Source: Gnetum montanum (Eukaryota > Streptophyta > Gnetopsida > Gnetales > Gnetaceae). Taken from it: a stretch of 64,000 nt of DNA. The notes beneath the pieces were generated by a model. The model had not been told where the DNA came from, did no database searches, and worked only from the letters and a program-made list of their open reading frames with translations. Of this stretch, positions 13,001-24,589 are shown one piece after another (position 1 is the stretch's first letter; the number at the start of each line of letters is the position of its first letter). The stretch spans positions 124,001 through 188,000 of the forward strand of contig MNCI01036143.1 of NCBI GenBank assembly GCA_015680685.1, read 5' to 3'. A program made the translations under genes and the position numbers.

Positions 13001-14064
13001 CCACATGAAATTTACTTTGAGATGTCATCATTTTTATAAAATTTATTAGAATTCCTCCTATATAGATTCACATTCGATATAACTTGTTATGAACTTGATT
13101 TTTTAGCCAAGCCTATTCTCCACTACATTCTTGAAATTTTGAAAGATCCGAAAAAATTCATCTTTGGAATTGTAACACTTCAGGTGTCTAATCCGTTATT
13201 TATACTTAATTAGCTTCTGATAATTTTTGTCTTGGCTTATATCATTATTATCTTTCTAAAGCTTCTTAAGGGTTTGATCTCATGACCTTCCAATTATTTT
13301 TTAATTGACTAATATGATTTTTAGAATATTTAATAATATTTTATTAAAAATTATTTTCATATTTTTTGATAATTATTTTTATAAATATTCTTCTTTTAAG
13401 TTCTCACTTTTGGTAAAAGCTAGCATCTTTGATAAATATGTTTATTTAGCTAATTAAATTAGATGTTACTAATGTTTCATATTTTTTCTAAGAATAGATT
13501 GATAGGATTGTGGCACAAGTTGTGAACTAGTTTTTGTATGTTCTTTAAAAATACCATTTTTTTACAAAAACTTGATCAAGCTTTATTCCATTTCTTTTAT
13601 TATGTAAACTAGAAATTTTCTATTAATTATTAAACTCTTGGTGAACTTTCTTAACTATTGTGGTATCAATCATAGAGATATTCCATTGTAAATCATTGTT
13701 AGTATGTTGGATAAGAAACTTAGAATTTTGTATTAAGTAAAGAATCTATGTTTCTCATACATCCATTGTCTATTCTCATTGGTCATATATCTTGTTGGTC
13801 ATTCCAAATCTATTGATACTCTAGTAGATTCAAACTTGTTCTTGCAGATCTCTTGATTTGTGAAGGTAGAGCAATTGTAACCAGGCCTATTTTCTACCTA
13901 TAATTTCATATATTTCCTTGTTAATAGCTATAAAATTTATCATTTTATGTTTATCAATATCATTTTGTGTTTCTAGTGCAATTTTGATTCATTCTAAGCT
14001 CTTTCCCCTATTTGTTAACATGCTTTTTGATGCATCTTTGGTGGCATTTCTCATTACCATGACT
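13001..14064. other. AT-rich unassigned sequence
   Basis: Very AT-rich, with no recognisable protein, RNA gene or LTR. It probably holds remains of the copia element and other dead repeats. Confidence 0.4.
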
Positions 14065-14375
14065 TGTAGTGAAGGAACTAGTGAAGGTCATGACTCATGA
14101 TGAAGTCATGGTCCAAAACCATGAATTAATCAAGGATCACGATATAAATCATAACTAAAAAATGGATCATGATGTTTTAGGTTATCAAAATGTTACAAGT
14201 TATGGTATTCACCACAACTTGTGGGAAGGTCGTGGTCTAAATCATGACCTAATCATAAGTCATGGTTTAGTAGATATGCACAATGGTAAATTGTATGAGT
14301 TATGGTCTACACTATGACCTAACCATGATTTGTGGTCAATTTGCCACTAGTATACCATGAGTCATGGTCAATTCA
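14065..14375. repeat. Degenerate ATGGTC/ATGACC repeat cluster
   Basis: About a dozen variants of a short inverted motif (CATGGTC, AAACCATGAC, TCATGACC, TTATGGTC) recur every 20-40 bases on both strands. The repeats are too diverged for a fixed period. No coding content was seen. Confidence 0.55.
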
Positions 14376-15429
14376 TGGTTATCATATTAGACCTATTTTT
14401 TCTTGTTCATACATATTTCAAATCATTTTTTATCTTTGATTTCTTATATTATGTATTTCGATCTTTTTATAATGCTTCAATAATATCAATTAGTAGACAT
14501 TACGGTGATTCAAGGTTGGCCTCTAGAACTTGATCGATATCACTTGTGATTGTACCTTATGTTTCTACAAAAATGTTCCTCAGAATCCTACAAGAACACC
14601 TCCATGAACTAAATGTAGAAATGCATAGCACATAACTTTAAATGTTCTTTAAATTGATGTAACTCTTGATATATCAATGATTATAAAATGAAGGGGAATG
14701 AAACTTCCCATCAAATATAGACTTACTACACATGCATAGAAATATTAGGGGAACAATAAATAAGTAAGGGTCTGAGGTTAAAAAACAACTAAGTATTAAT
14801 TACTAGAAAAATGACTAAGTAGACTATGAGTAATAGAATAAAAAGTAAATATGAGATCTAGGTAAAAGAGCGTAAAATATTAAAATATTAAGGCTATTAT
14901 GTAGAGGGAAGGGTCTTAGATCCCTTTCCAAATAATAAGATTCTTTATTATTGAGTAACAAAGTGTTCACTTCCCAAGGAGAGTTAAAATTACAAGAGCT
15001 AAGATCTTGAGCTAAGTATAAATTTGAAGAGTAAAATTCAACCTCTGGAGAGTTAAGATTAAACATAGTTCTTTTGGTTACAGGTCTGATCACTAACACT
15101 GGAGCTAAAAATTTCCAACCCTAGAATATTCTGCAAAACCCTAAAGATATCTTGGCAAGTGATACTAATGATATAGAAGATGATCATGGAGCATGCAGGT
15201 GTTGTGATGGTGATTGGCACTCATGCTCTTACTTTCCTAAAATCTAAGAAGTACTCTCAAATCTAAAGAAGTTGACCCCAGAATCTACAATTTGAGCTCA
15301 TATTTATAGGTCTATAATTGTTCATTTCAAATTTGGATTAGTAAAATTAAACTTAGAGTTATGTTTAGTTTATCCAAGGCTAGTCTATAATTCCAAAATA
15401 GTAGGTTTTGACCATTAACTTTAATAATG
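14376..15429. other. Unassigned sequence
   Basis: No domain is recognisable on either strand. The longest open frame (15099-14824, minus) has no familiar motif. Confidence 0.35.
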
Positions 15430-16500
15430 CTTGAACTTAGAAGAGATGACAGTAATGTTGACACTAATGTTGACATCAACATCAACATCACTAACACCTT
15501 GGCATATTTTCAAAGTTTCATTCGAGTGCTAGTTATAAGCCTTTGGGGACTTGTATAACCTTCAAAGTGAGGTCAAAACGTGCCAAAATAATGCTAAGAA
15601 GTCTACAAAGCTAGGAGAAGGTGCTAAATGTAGAGCTTAAATGTTGAAGAGTGGATGATGCAAGAACTAATAGTGCTAATGCTAATTCTAACATTCACAT
15701 TAATTTTAGCATTAACCATACTTGGTGAAATTTTTTATATTTTTTCAAAGTTATAATTTTTAGCTCCCAAGACCTTGTTTCACTTTTGAATTGATGTTGA
15801 ATGCTACAGAGATGCTTAAGAAGCTTGGAGATGCGATTTTATGTTGATGGTAATGGAAAATGATGTTACATAAAAATGCCTAGAAGTGGTCATAGTAATG
15901 CTAATGTTGATGCCAACATTGAATTTTTTCCAAAGTTGTAGCTTTTGCACTCCTGGAACTTTGTTCAACCTTCAAACTAATGTTAAAGGTTGCATAGGAA
16001 TACTACCAAATGTTAATTTGAATGATGATGTAAGCTTCAATGATGTTGATGCTAACATTAAGTTCAGCATCAATATTAGAGTTAGGAAAAATTTTAACAA
16101 TTTTCTAGGCTAAAAATTCTCATTTTCAAGATGTTGAAACTAACCCTAGAATAAGTCAAAATAATGATTTTAAAGTGTTAGGAAGCTTATAAATGTATGA
16201 AATGCTACAAATTAGAAGTGTAAAGTGACTTGGAAGTGCTTTTAAAGATGTTGAGGCAAGTTCCAAACTAATCAATTCTATAAACTTAAAAAATATGTAT
16301 CTTTGCCAAGTCTTAAAAGAACCTACCAAAAAAGTTCCAATTTTAGAAGACTAAAATGTTGAAACTACTATCAATGGATTATCTAAGTTTTAGGAACTCA
16401 TGGTGCATGTCAAAATGTAGTTTCAATGAGATTTAAATGTGTTGAAAAGGGTTTTTTTTAGTGTTAACACTAATATTATTGTTGGCATTAGTGGTACCAT
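15430..16500. repeat. Old tandem repeat with GTTGATG-rich blocks
   Basis: At least three or four diverged units start with a CAAAGTT-type anchor (about 15510, 15747 and 15931, with a possible further unit near 16095). Each is preceded by a block of alternating GTTGATGC, CAACATT and CATCAAC words. Spacing falls from about 237 to 184 bases. It looks like a decayed satellite-like array. No protein is recognised. Confidence 0.5.
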
Positions 16501-17564
16501 CATCCATAGAAAAGTTTTTGACATTATTCTAAAATTTTTCAAAATTACTAAAATTGGAACCAAGATGATGGGATATGATCCTAAATGATCGCTAAAGATC
16601 TCCAAAGGCCAAAAATGTATCTTATGAAGCTAAATTTTGGGTTTTTTATCTTATGATGTCGAAGGAAGATTGATTTAGAATCCATATCACCTTGGACACT
16701 CAAAAAAATTCTGATTCTAGAGTTTTTCTAAGGTGACCATGAATGAAGTCCATATGTTGGATAATGAACTCAAATAGTTCCTAGTAATCTTTGAGAGCTT
16801 AGAATATGCCTCAAGATGATGTCTTTGGAGGATTTATTCTTAAACTTGCATAGAACAATGTCAAGACCATACTTAATATTAATACCTAATGAATTAGAAA
16901 AGTGGGTATAACACTTTTGGTAGCTAGGTCTACATACTAATGTTGTGGAGGATAATGTTGGATACTATGCTTTATCCATATCACCTATGATTGCACATAG
17001 GTTGTGACTATGGGCAAGCATTATGGTGGAATCATTAGTCAATTAGTATCTACTCATGTTACTTGTGATTGTCATGTCGCCAATTTCTTTACAAAAATGA
17101 GTAGGGTAGGTAATTCCCATGAGATTGTTCTAGAATTTCATTATCCAAGATTAGATAAGGTCTAGTTAACTAGTTCTTGAGAAGGGTTGATAACAATATC
17201 TAATATAGGTAAGACCTTTGTGGACCAAGAACCCTTAAAAATGATCAATTTCTAATGCATTATGAATTTACCTATTTCTTTAGATTTTGCGGATACCATG
17301 GTTATAGTTTTGATTATATTTGTGGCTTCTAGTTCATAAATATTGAGATGGTTTCATAAGAATCATGTACCTCATCCATCATATTTTCCTAGATACCCCA
17401 TGATGGTTGGCTCTACTAGAAGGTTTCTAATCCTTCCTGCATGTTTGAATGCAAATCTAAGTGGTTGTTGGTGATGGATTTGATCAGTTTTCTTCTTGTC
17501 TTTAGTTTTAGCTCTCCTTTGAGATTATTTTTTGATTAGAATTACATATTTGAACATATGTAAT
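16501..17564. other. Unassigned sequence
   Basis: I see no supported feature. It lies just before the shortened LTR of element E. Confidence 0.35.
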
Positions 17565-17824
17565 TGACAAACCATGATATCAGGGCCGCGATATCACATC
17601 TACGATTTTGGGTACGTGATATCAGAGCCTACCATGCGATGTCGAATACCCGATATTGAGACCCGCATCCTTGCCTATAAATAAGATTTTGGAAAGACAA
17701 TGATCAACCAACTCATCCTTGTTACAAAAGGGTGCATAAGAACTTAGTCCTTGGAATTTGACCAGATCATGCATGAAAACTCGTATTTGTATGGTTGAGT
17801 GTAGGGGTACCTTGCCGCTCATCA
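17565..17824 (+). repeat. 5' LTR of element E, internally shortened
   Basis: It has GATATC-rich upstream words, a TATA box (TATAAATA, 17676-17683) and the end GTAGGGGTACCTTGCCGCTCA then TCA. The first and last parts align with the orphan LTR at 556-1391, but about 570 bases between them are missing. The primer site follows at once. Confidence 0.7.
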
Positions 17825-17825
17825 T

Positions 17826-17843
17826 TGGCATTGTTGCTAGGGA
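17826..17843 (+). promoter_or_regulatory. Primer-binding site, tRNA-Asp type (element E)
   Basis: TGGCATTGTTGCTAGGGA differs at a few positions from the tRNA-Asp primer site TGGCGCCGTTGCCGGGGA and lies directly after the LTR end. It shows that element E is on the plus strand and related to element F. Confidence 0.75.
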
Positions 17844-18179
17844 CTTAGTTGTTTGTGCACTAATTAGAACTTAGGAAATCATTCTCATCATTGGAACAAA
17901 CCCTTAGGGTTGATTGAGAAAATAATAAACAAAAATACATTGCACACTGAATAGATAAGTATGTCTCCTTCTTCATACAAAAGCACCTCACCACTAGGTC
18001 TGAAACAGGAAACAATCGGCGGCGTAATACACATGACATTAATCCATCAGCTTCTCAACAAGTTTGAGTGGTATATATTCATCCTAATTAGTACATACCA
18101 AACTTCACCTTTATCCTCCATCAAGATGAACAACTGCATTGGAGAGACTTAGGAGGTAACATAGTAAACATAACTGAGG

Positions 18180-18526
18180 TTATTAGAATTCCAACAAAGC
18201 ACTAGAAAGATAGTAAGATCAAGAGATTAGATATGAACAATATTCTAGGATTTGAAGGGGGATACAACGTTGATCCTTAGAATCACTTATAAGCATTCCA
18301 TGATGCATGTGCCTTACAAAACATAGAGAATGAATGAAAAAAGCTTAAGTTGTTCCAATGGATACTAGTTAAAGAAGTGGAAATTTGGTACCAGTCCTTA
18401 GAACCAGAATCCATTCGTAGGTGGAGTACCATGTTAGAATTGTTTAACAATAAGTACCAAACATACTCCCAAGTGTCCAACCTATGAAACCAAATCCAAG
18501 GCTAGAAACAAGAAGGACATGAACCC
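18180..18526 (+). pseudogene. Partial gag of element E
   Basis: The readable capsid start is VIRIPTKH.KDSKIKRLDMNN, then GFEGGYNVDP, AFHDACA, LFQWILVKEVEIWYQSLEPE and RRWSTMLELFNNKYQTYSQV. This is the usual Retrotrans_gag pattern (a W-Y..L motif followed by a W..ML..F helix). Stops are present. The frame breaks at about 18526, where element A's LTR begins, so A probably inserted into E here. Confidence 0.7.
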
Positions 18527-18531
18527 TCTGG

Positions 18532-19281
18532 TGTATATGCCCAATGTATACACCCAAAGTCTACGCTTGCTTCATACAGAGTATATGCCCAGCAAATGTA
18601 ACATATTGTACACTTGTAAATTTTACGCTTTTGCACCTGGTCAACACGCCACGTGTCTCCCAACCCGAGTCTAGCATCAAAACCCTGTATAAAAGCTCAA
18701 TTTTTGCACTAGATCTAGGTCGGTTGGCAAAACTTCTAGAGCACACCAGAGAGCAGAGTCGCTACGAACTAGAGCACAAAACATTTTACGTTGGACAACC
18801 CTGTACTTTGAGCATACAACCGCTACACTGTGCCTATAGTGTGAACCAGTCACAATCATCCTTGCATCCACTGGGGCTTTTCGTCCACCTTGTGTTCTAG
18901 TCACAACTGCATTAGACCAGTGCATTCTACTTTCATTCTGTAATGCCATTGTTACATTTTCTTCCAAAAATTGTTTATAGTTTGCATTAATTATTTCATG
19001 TATTTTATTTTCACTCATTTATGTTATACTCTATTCGCATCGGTTACACTGTTTATGCTCTGATTTACGCTCGTTACGCCATTTACGTATAGCCCAGCGT
19101 ATAGCACTTCGGTGTACATTCAGGGAAATCCTTGTCTGATCCACGTGCGGACCACCCAAGGTACTCTACCTTAGTTCATTCCAGATCACTCTTAGGCGAA
19201 GGTAGGGTCTTCTGTGTGCGTCCTGTGATCCCACAGTCTCTATTTCCTTCCACCTGGAGACTGACGATTTCAAATGGTACA
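18532..19281 (+). repeat. 5' LTR of element A
   Basis: It aligns with the downstream part of the LTR of element C (the blocks CACGTGTCTCCCA, TATA box, GGGGCTTT.CGTCC, GCGTTAGACCAGTGC-like and the end GACGATTTC..GG..CACA-like). It lacks the TGAAACACCAC start seen in C. The left limit is placed where element E gag ends and is uncertain. TATA box TATAAAAG is at 18688-18695. Confidence 0.75.
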
Positions 19282-19286
19282 AAAAT

Positions 19287-19305
19287 TGGCGCTAGAAAGA
19301 GGGCC
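19287..19305 (+). promoter_or_regulatory. Primer-binding site of element A
   Basis: TGGCGCTAGAAAGAGGGCC begins five bases after the LTR end (GGTACA). It opens with TGG, the complement of the tRNA CCA tail. It differs from the tRNA-Asp site of elements E and F. I do not assign the tRNA. Confidence 0.6.
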
Positions 19306-19897
19306 TCTACCGAAAACCTTACCTGCAAGCTTTCCAGCATTTACGTTGTTGAGCATTTACACTGTTCAATTCAAACCCTTCCATCCATAAGTCTCCTAGT
19401 GTCTACACTACCGAGTATACGCTACATGATTTACACTGTAGATTTTCCTTACACCATACACAAGACTACTAAAGTTTACATTGCACATTTTTATGCTGTA
19501 GACTTGTCTACACTGCCCTCCATTTACGCTATGCTTTTTACACCGTAGATTTTGTCTACGCTGCACATTGACTTTCTTTGAGATTCTGTTTACGCTACTC
19601 TCTTTACGCTGCAAACTCGTTTATGCTACTGTTCATTTATACCACACTCTGTATGTTGTAAAACCTGTTTATGCTACACGTTGACACTATATATGCTACT
19701 CAGCGTATACACTGCACTCCTTATGCTATAGACTTGTCTACGCTGACCCTATATGCTCCATCCCTATACGTTGTCTACGCTATCGTTATATGCTAGACGT
19801 TGAAGCGTATATGCTGCACGTTACAATGTAAGTTTATGTTGTACTAAGTACACTAATTTCACATCCCTATACTATGTCATACCCTTAACAGATCATC
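19306..19897 (+). repeat. Leader of element A with dense TACGC words
   Basis: Between the primer site and the gag start the sequence is filled with variants of TTTACGCTG, TACGCTGCAC and GCGTATACGCT. The same words fill the leader of element C (40620-40950) and the first intron and promoter of the antisense gene. Confidence 0.7.
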
Positions 19898-22440
19898 ATG
19901 AACCCCACAAACACCATCGCTACAACCGCCCAAGTCACCGACATCGTAGGCACCATGGCTGTCCAACAGCCCGTGGTACAACAGCAGGCAATACAACCCA
20001 CAGTGGGGCCCTGCCGGTCCCTAAGGTTGCAAGGGAAAAACCCAACCTCTAACATTATAACCCAGGACTAGTACAACTTCATATGTGTGAAGATACAAGC
20101 TAGTCTGGCCGTAGATCGAGCTGAAATAGAGGTAAAGAGGCAGTACAAACTCTTCTACAGGGAGGATGCGAGTTCATCCATTCCCCATACGATATAATCC
20201 CTATTCTAGAGCAGTACTCAGACTTCATCACATGACTCCTTCTGCAAAGGAGCTAGTCGTTGGATCATCCTGTAGTAGATCTTGAACTGGAAGAGAAGGA
20301 CGAGTTCGCTGCCGAATCCAAACACGAAGACTCCTATCACATCCTTAGCCCACAAACACACATCAACCCCATGTTTCATCCAGGCACAGGGGAAATCATG
20401 CCCCTCCAACCCCTCAGGTTCACCTAGGTGCAAGCACCTCCACCAAAAACATCCGCACTGGTTCATGTTCCTCCTGTAACTGACCTGTAATTCAGCACAC
20501 TCCCTCTTGCTATCATCCCTGTTGCAGCAGCAAGCCCATCCTCGCAAGCACCACCCCCACACAATAACATGGGAGCAACCTTCTCGCCTCAAGTGATAGG
20601 GATGCCACATGTGATACCAGCATCCACATCTGCTCACTACATCACCCATATCCAAACGCACGGAGCCCCCTCAACCACTGTAACCCTACAGGGAGTTCCT
20701 TCACAAAACACAGCTAGGCAATGGGTGGCGATGGGTGTGCCATCACATCAACCCTCTCACCACAACATGCCACCCCATACAATTTCACCAGCCAACATTC
20801 CCTGAGTACAGCCGTAATCACCACAACAACAACCCCTCGTTTACAATGTGCCATCCCTAGTGCCACCCACTATAAACATGCCACAAGCACAACTGCCGAC
20901 CGCACAGCTTTCAGCCTTTTAACCTACCATCCAATAGTGCAACCTGTACAATGTACCACAACCTCAAGCTGCCATGTCACCTAGTTCCCAAGACTGGGCA
21001 GATGCCAAAAAATTAATGCGAGAACTAACTGACGAGGTCAAGTGCCTTAAAATGGCTACCGACGGAGAGCTGAAGGTAGTGGACTTCTACCACGATGACC
21101 CCATTAGCCCTTCCTTCCTACCTCTAACCTTGCCCAATGGCATATCGTTGCCAACACTAACTAAATATAATGGGGAGATGGACCCCAATGCACATCTTAT
21201 AACATTTAGGTTAGAATGCACGTTACTCCAGGCTTGGCCCATGCCATTTTGCGAGTGTTCCCTATGTCTCTCACAGGGAGAGCACTCGATTGGTACCGGG
21301 CCTTGCCGAGGAATTCTATATTTTCCTTGGAAGAGTTGTTACATTAGTTCATGACCAGGATCAAATATAACTTGAAACCTAAGGCAACATTGGACAGCCT
21401 TATACAGGTTAAACAAGCACTGCTCGAACCTATGCAAAAATTTATACAGAGGTGGAGCGCCGCTCTTAATGAGCTACACTAGCCAATCTCACAGACATAT
21501 CTTCTCACAATTCTAAAGGGGCCTATTAATGACTTCTTCAAATCCAAATTATACTATCTTAATGCATGTAACCTTAACCAAGCCTTTTTACAAATAAAAA
21601 ATATAGAAGAGGCACTCAAAATAGCCATGATCCTGCATACTTAGCCTTCAAAAATCAACACAGTAAAAAGGATAAAGAGAAGTCTAAAGCAACTATAGCG
21701 GAAATAGTGGAAACACAACAACCAAACAAACCACCAGTAACCCCTACTAACTATACTAGACCTACTCCCACGACTGCACCAGAATCGTCATCATTGCAGA
21801 ACCCAACACAAAACTGTACGAGAAACTTTGAGAGGAAAGAACCTTCGCAATATACTTCACTACCTATGAAGCCGTCCTAGCTATTCGATCAACTAATGAA
21901 AGCCGAATTAATGAAACATAAATAGTTATCCCCCGCGGCCATCTAGAGACATGATCGGTTTTGTCAACTCGTCCAGAACCTAAGCCTAGCAACGTCGGAT
22001 GACCCTCCAGTGCCCAAAGGTTTTAGAATGGATCGCTTCTGCAACTATCACCAATGCAACGGGCATGGCACGGATTACTATTTCACCCTAAAGTAGAACA
22101 TATAGCGAATGATCGATGAAGGCCAAATCACCTTTGATGAGGCCAACTCGGTCCAACCACAGAACCAGGCAATGGGGGTGTATAAAGACCCTCTGAACAC
22201 CAAAGAGGCGTCGTACATTATCAACACAATCTGTTTTGATGATGAACCCAAGACACCCAACATTAACACCGTCTACCCTGAATATAAAGAAGAAACACTG
22301 AACAAGCTTTTTGTAGTCCATGTTCCTCCCACTCCATCCGCATCCATGCCTCAACCATCATTTTCCCCACAAAAACCATACGTAGTGCGCGTACCTCCCA
22401 CTGTCACTACCCTAAATCTATCAACCCCTCCTACTTGACT
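19898..22440 (+). pseudogene. Gag of element A (broken)
   Basis: The start ATG (19898) is chosen because the following reading MNPTNTIATTAQ matches MNPINITTATTQ in element C. Domains in order: a basic N-terminal SLRLQGKNP, a Pro/Gln-rich segment (20400-20960), the capsid region (20974-21600, with LPTLTKYNGEMDPNAHLITF), and a zinc-knuckle-like stretch at about 22040-22082 (FCNYH..GHGTDY, C-x2-H-x4-H). Gag packages element RNA into virus-like particles. It carries stops and a one-base deletion near 21240, so it is non-functional. Confidence 0.8.
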
Positions 22441-22459
22441 TGCCCCTTTCGTAGTCCGA

Positions 22460-24010
22460 GTGTCGCCCGCAGTTGCAACAGTTGAGGTCCAACCTCCGCC
22501 TAGACAAACCCCATACATTGTTAGCACATCCGCAAGTCCTAATGTTTACCAAGCCTCCACCTCACATACGCAAGGTAAACCTAGTCCTTTCGTCATTAGG
22601 GTGTCCAGCCAATCTTCTTCCCAACCACATCCAGCTGTCCAACGACAACCTCACACGGTTCCATATGTGGTACGAATCCCAAGGCAACCTGAAGCTCCAA
22701 GACCAGTTCCACCTCCACGCCACACACGAGAACGCTTAGCGGATAAGCTTACGCATGAACGCTTGGAGAAGGAGCATCAACGGTTAGCTCTAGGGCCACC
22801 TAAACCCACTCCACTTAACTCCATACCCATAGTGCCACTCAATAGTCAACCAAATGTAAGCAACGAGGGTGAACCATCCAAAAAACATGATACGTCTAAA
22901 AAAATGGCTCTAGGCAAAAATTATAGACCAACAAAGCATGAAATAAAACTGTTGGGGACAATGGACCCCGTCACCGCTGATGCAAACACCCCCAACAGTA
23001 GAGACTTGGCAACGGCTTTAACACAAGTCAGACAATCACTCAAGCAAAAGAACACTTCGCTAAGCTTATATAACTTGGTTCTTACATCCCAAAAACATCG
23101 TGAATATTTGGTACACATGTTAATGTTGGTCCCAGTAAGCGAGAACTTGCCCCCAAACGAACCATCCATTCATGTGGTAATGTACTCACCCCAAGGGTCA
23201 ACTTCCAAACCACTAAGCTTCCACAACAATAACATTAAAGTGGATAAGAAAATAGGGGAGGTAACAACAGCCCCCATGTTCATAACGATATGCATAAATC
23301 AGTTCAAGATACATAGGATCCATGTAGACGATGGAGCTGCTATGAACGTGGTACCATACCGCATCGTTGAACAACTAGGGCTGACGAAGTTAATCAAACC
23401 AACTGCAACTACATGTTTAAAATCATTCAGTGGGTCACGCGTGATGGTCAAAGGCATAGTGACCTTAGACTTCATAGCGGGGGACCAGTTTCCCACATCT
23501 TCTGAATTCATGATGGTCGATGAAATGCCAGGATTCAACCTAATATTAGGAAGACCCTGGTTGGCCCAATTGAGAGCGGTCTCATCCCCTATACATCAAG
23601 AGATTCACCTACCTTATGAAGGTAGTGAAATCATCATACACAGGGAAGCGACTACACCTATTTTTTCATCACACATGGACATGGACCAAGGCTCAGAGGT
23701 TGAACTTGAAAAGCCTAGCCGAAACGACATAAACGAACAACAACCAATAGGCAGTAATCCAAATCCACCTAAAATAGAAACACCTGCACCTGACATTGTA
23801 CATACTCGTTCTCAATTAGAAACTAACATAGAACTCACCACAGATATTGAAACATCTAAAAACACTGATGTAGAAGCCATTCCATCAGACGTCCCTTGGG
23901 CTGAATTACCATTCAACATGATCAGCGAAGGGGACGCTGAATATAGAATCATACCCGTTGACACATTGCCTAACATTAAAAAGAAAAAAATCAAAAAATC
24001 CCTAAAATAA
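22460..24010 (+). pseudogene. Gag-protease linker and aspartic protease of element A
   Basis: A 516-codon open stretch in the same frame as the end of gag. It begins with Pro-rich repeats of the form PYVVRVP or PFVIRVS, continues with a Lys/Arg-rich segment, and then the retropepsin at about 23250-23610. The catalytic region reads IHVDDGAAMNVVPY (Asp-Asp-Gly in place of the usual Asp-Thr/Ser-Gly). The flap region reads FNLILGRPWLAQLRAVSS. It ends with an acidic tail and a lysine-rich stop region (KKKKIKKSLK). Only a TGA just upstream separates it from gag, so it was part of one Gag-Pro polyprotein. This is the longest undamaged frame in element A. Confidence 0.85.
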
Positions 24011-24300
24011 TACCATCTCAATATGTCCAAAATGACGTTAAACTACAACTCATCCGAAATGATGTTAAACTACAACAACACAAAAAAATAAAAATTAAAC
24101 TACACTCCATGTCCGAAATGATGTTAAACTATCACGTCCACAATGACATAAAACTAGCCATGATTAGAAATGGTCGGTCAACTGAGAAACCCACCCATGT
24201 TATCCGAAATGTTACTTGTTTACAACTGGGGCCTGAAATGGCCTTAAACTATGCATGGGGCCCAAAATGGCCTTAAACTAGATCATGTACTTGTACTTTG
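24011..24300. repeat. Boundary repeat between protease and antisense gene (A)
   Basis: About eight imperfect copies of CCGAAATGACGTTAAACTAC or CCCAAAATGGCCTTAAACTA. The same repeat lies at the homologous place in element C (45040-45300). It marks the point where sense and antisense reading frames converge. Confidence 0.75.
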
Positions 24301-24589
24301 TTTTCCTCTTTCATTTATCATTACGATTTATAATTACATCCGCACATTACACTTAAATAAAAAATAATAATAATAAACCAAAATATTTTACATTGTCATG
24401 TCGTGTGTGTAATCAAACTCAAAATCAACAATTTTTTTTAAATCAACAAAAAGAATTTTTATACATGCAATGCTGTACAATTATAAGTGTCAACTATTTC
24501 CGTCCATCTCAAAATTTTCAATTTACAATTCTCGTATCAATCTGAGTTAGCATAGTTCCAAAGGCAAAACTAAAAAAAAAAACTAAAAA
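24301..24589. other. AT-rich spacer at the 3' end of the antisense gene (A)
   Basis: AT-rich, no coding content. On the minus strand it lies just past the antisense stop codon, so it is the likely 3' untranslated region. Confidence 0.45.

Noticed and set aside
20218-20661. 147-codon minus-strand frame
   Set aside because: It lies opposite the Gag N-terminal region of element A and has no motif. The gag frame on the plus strand is supported by comparison with element C.
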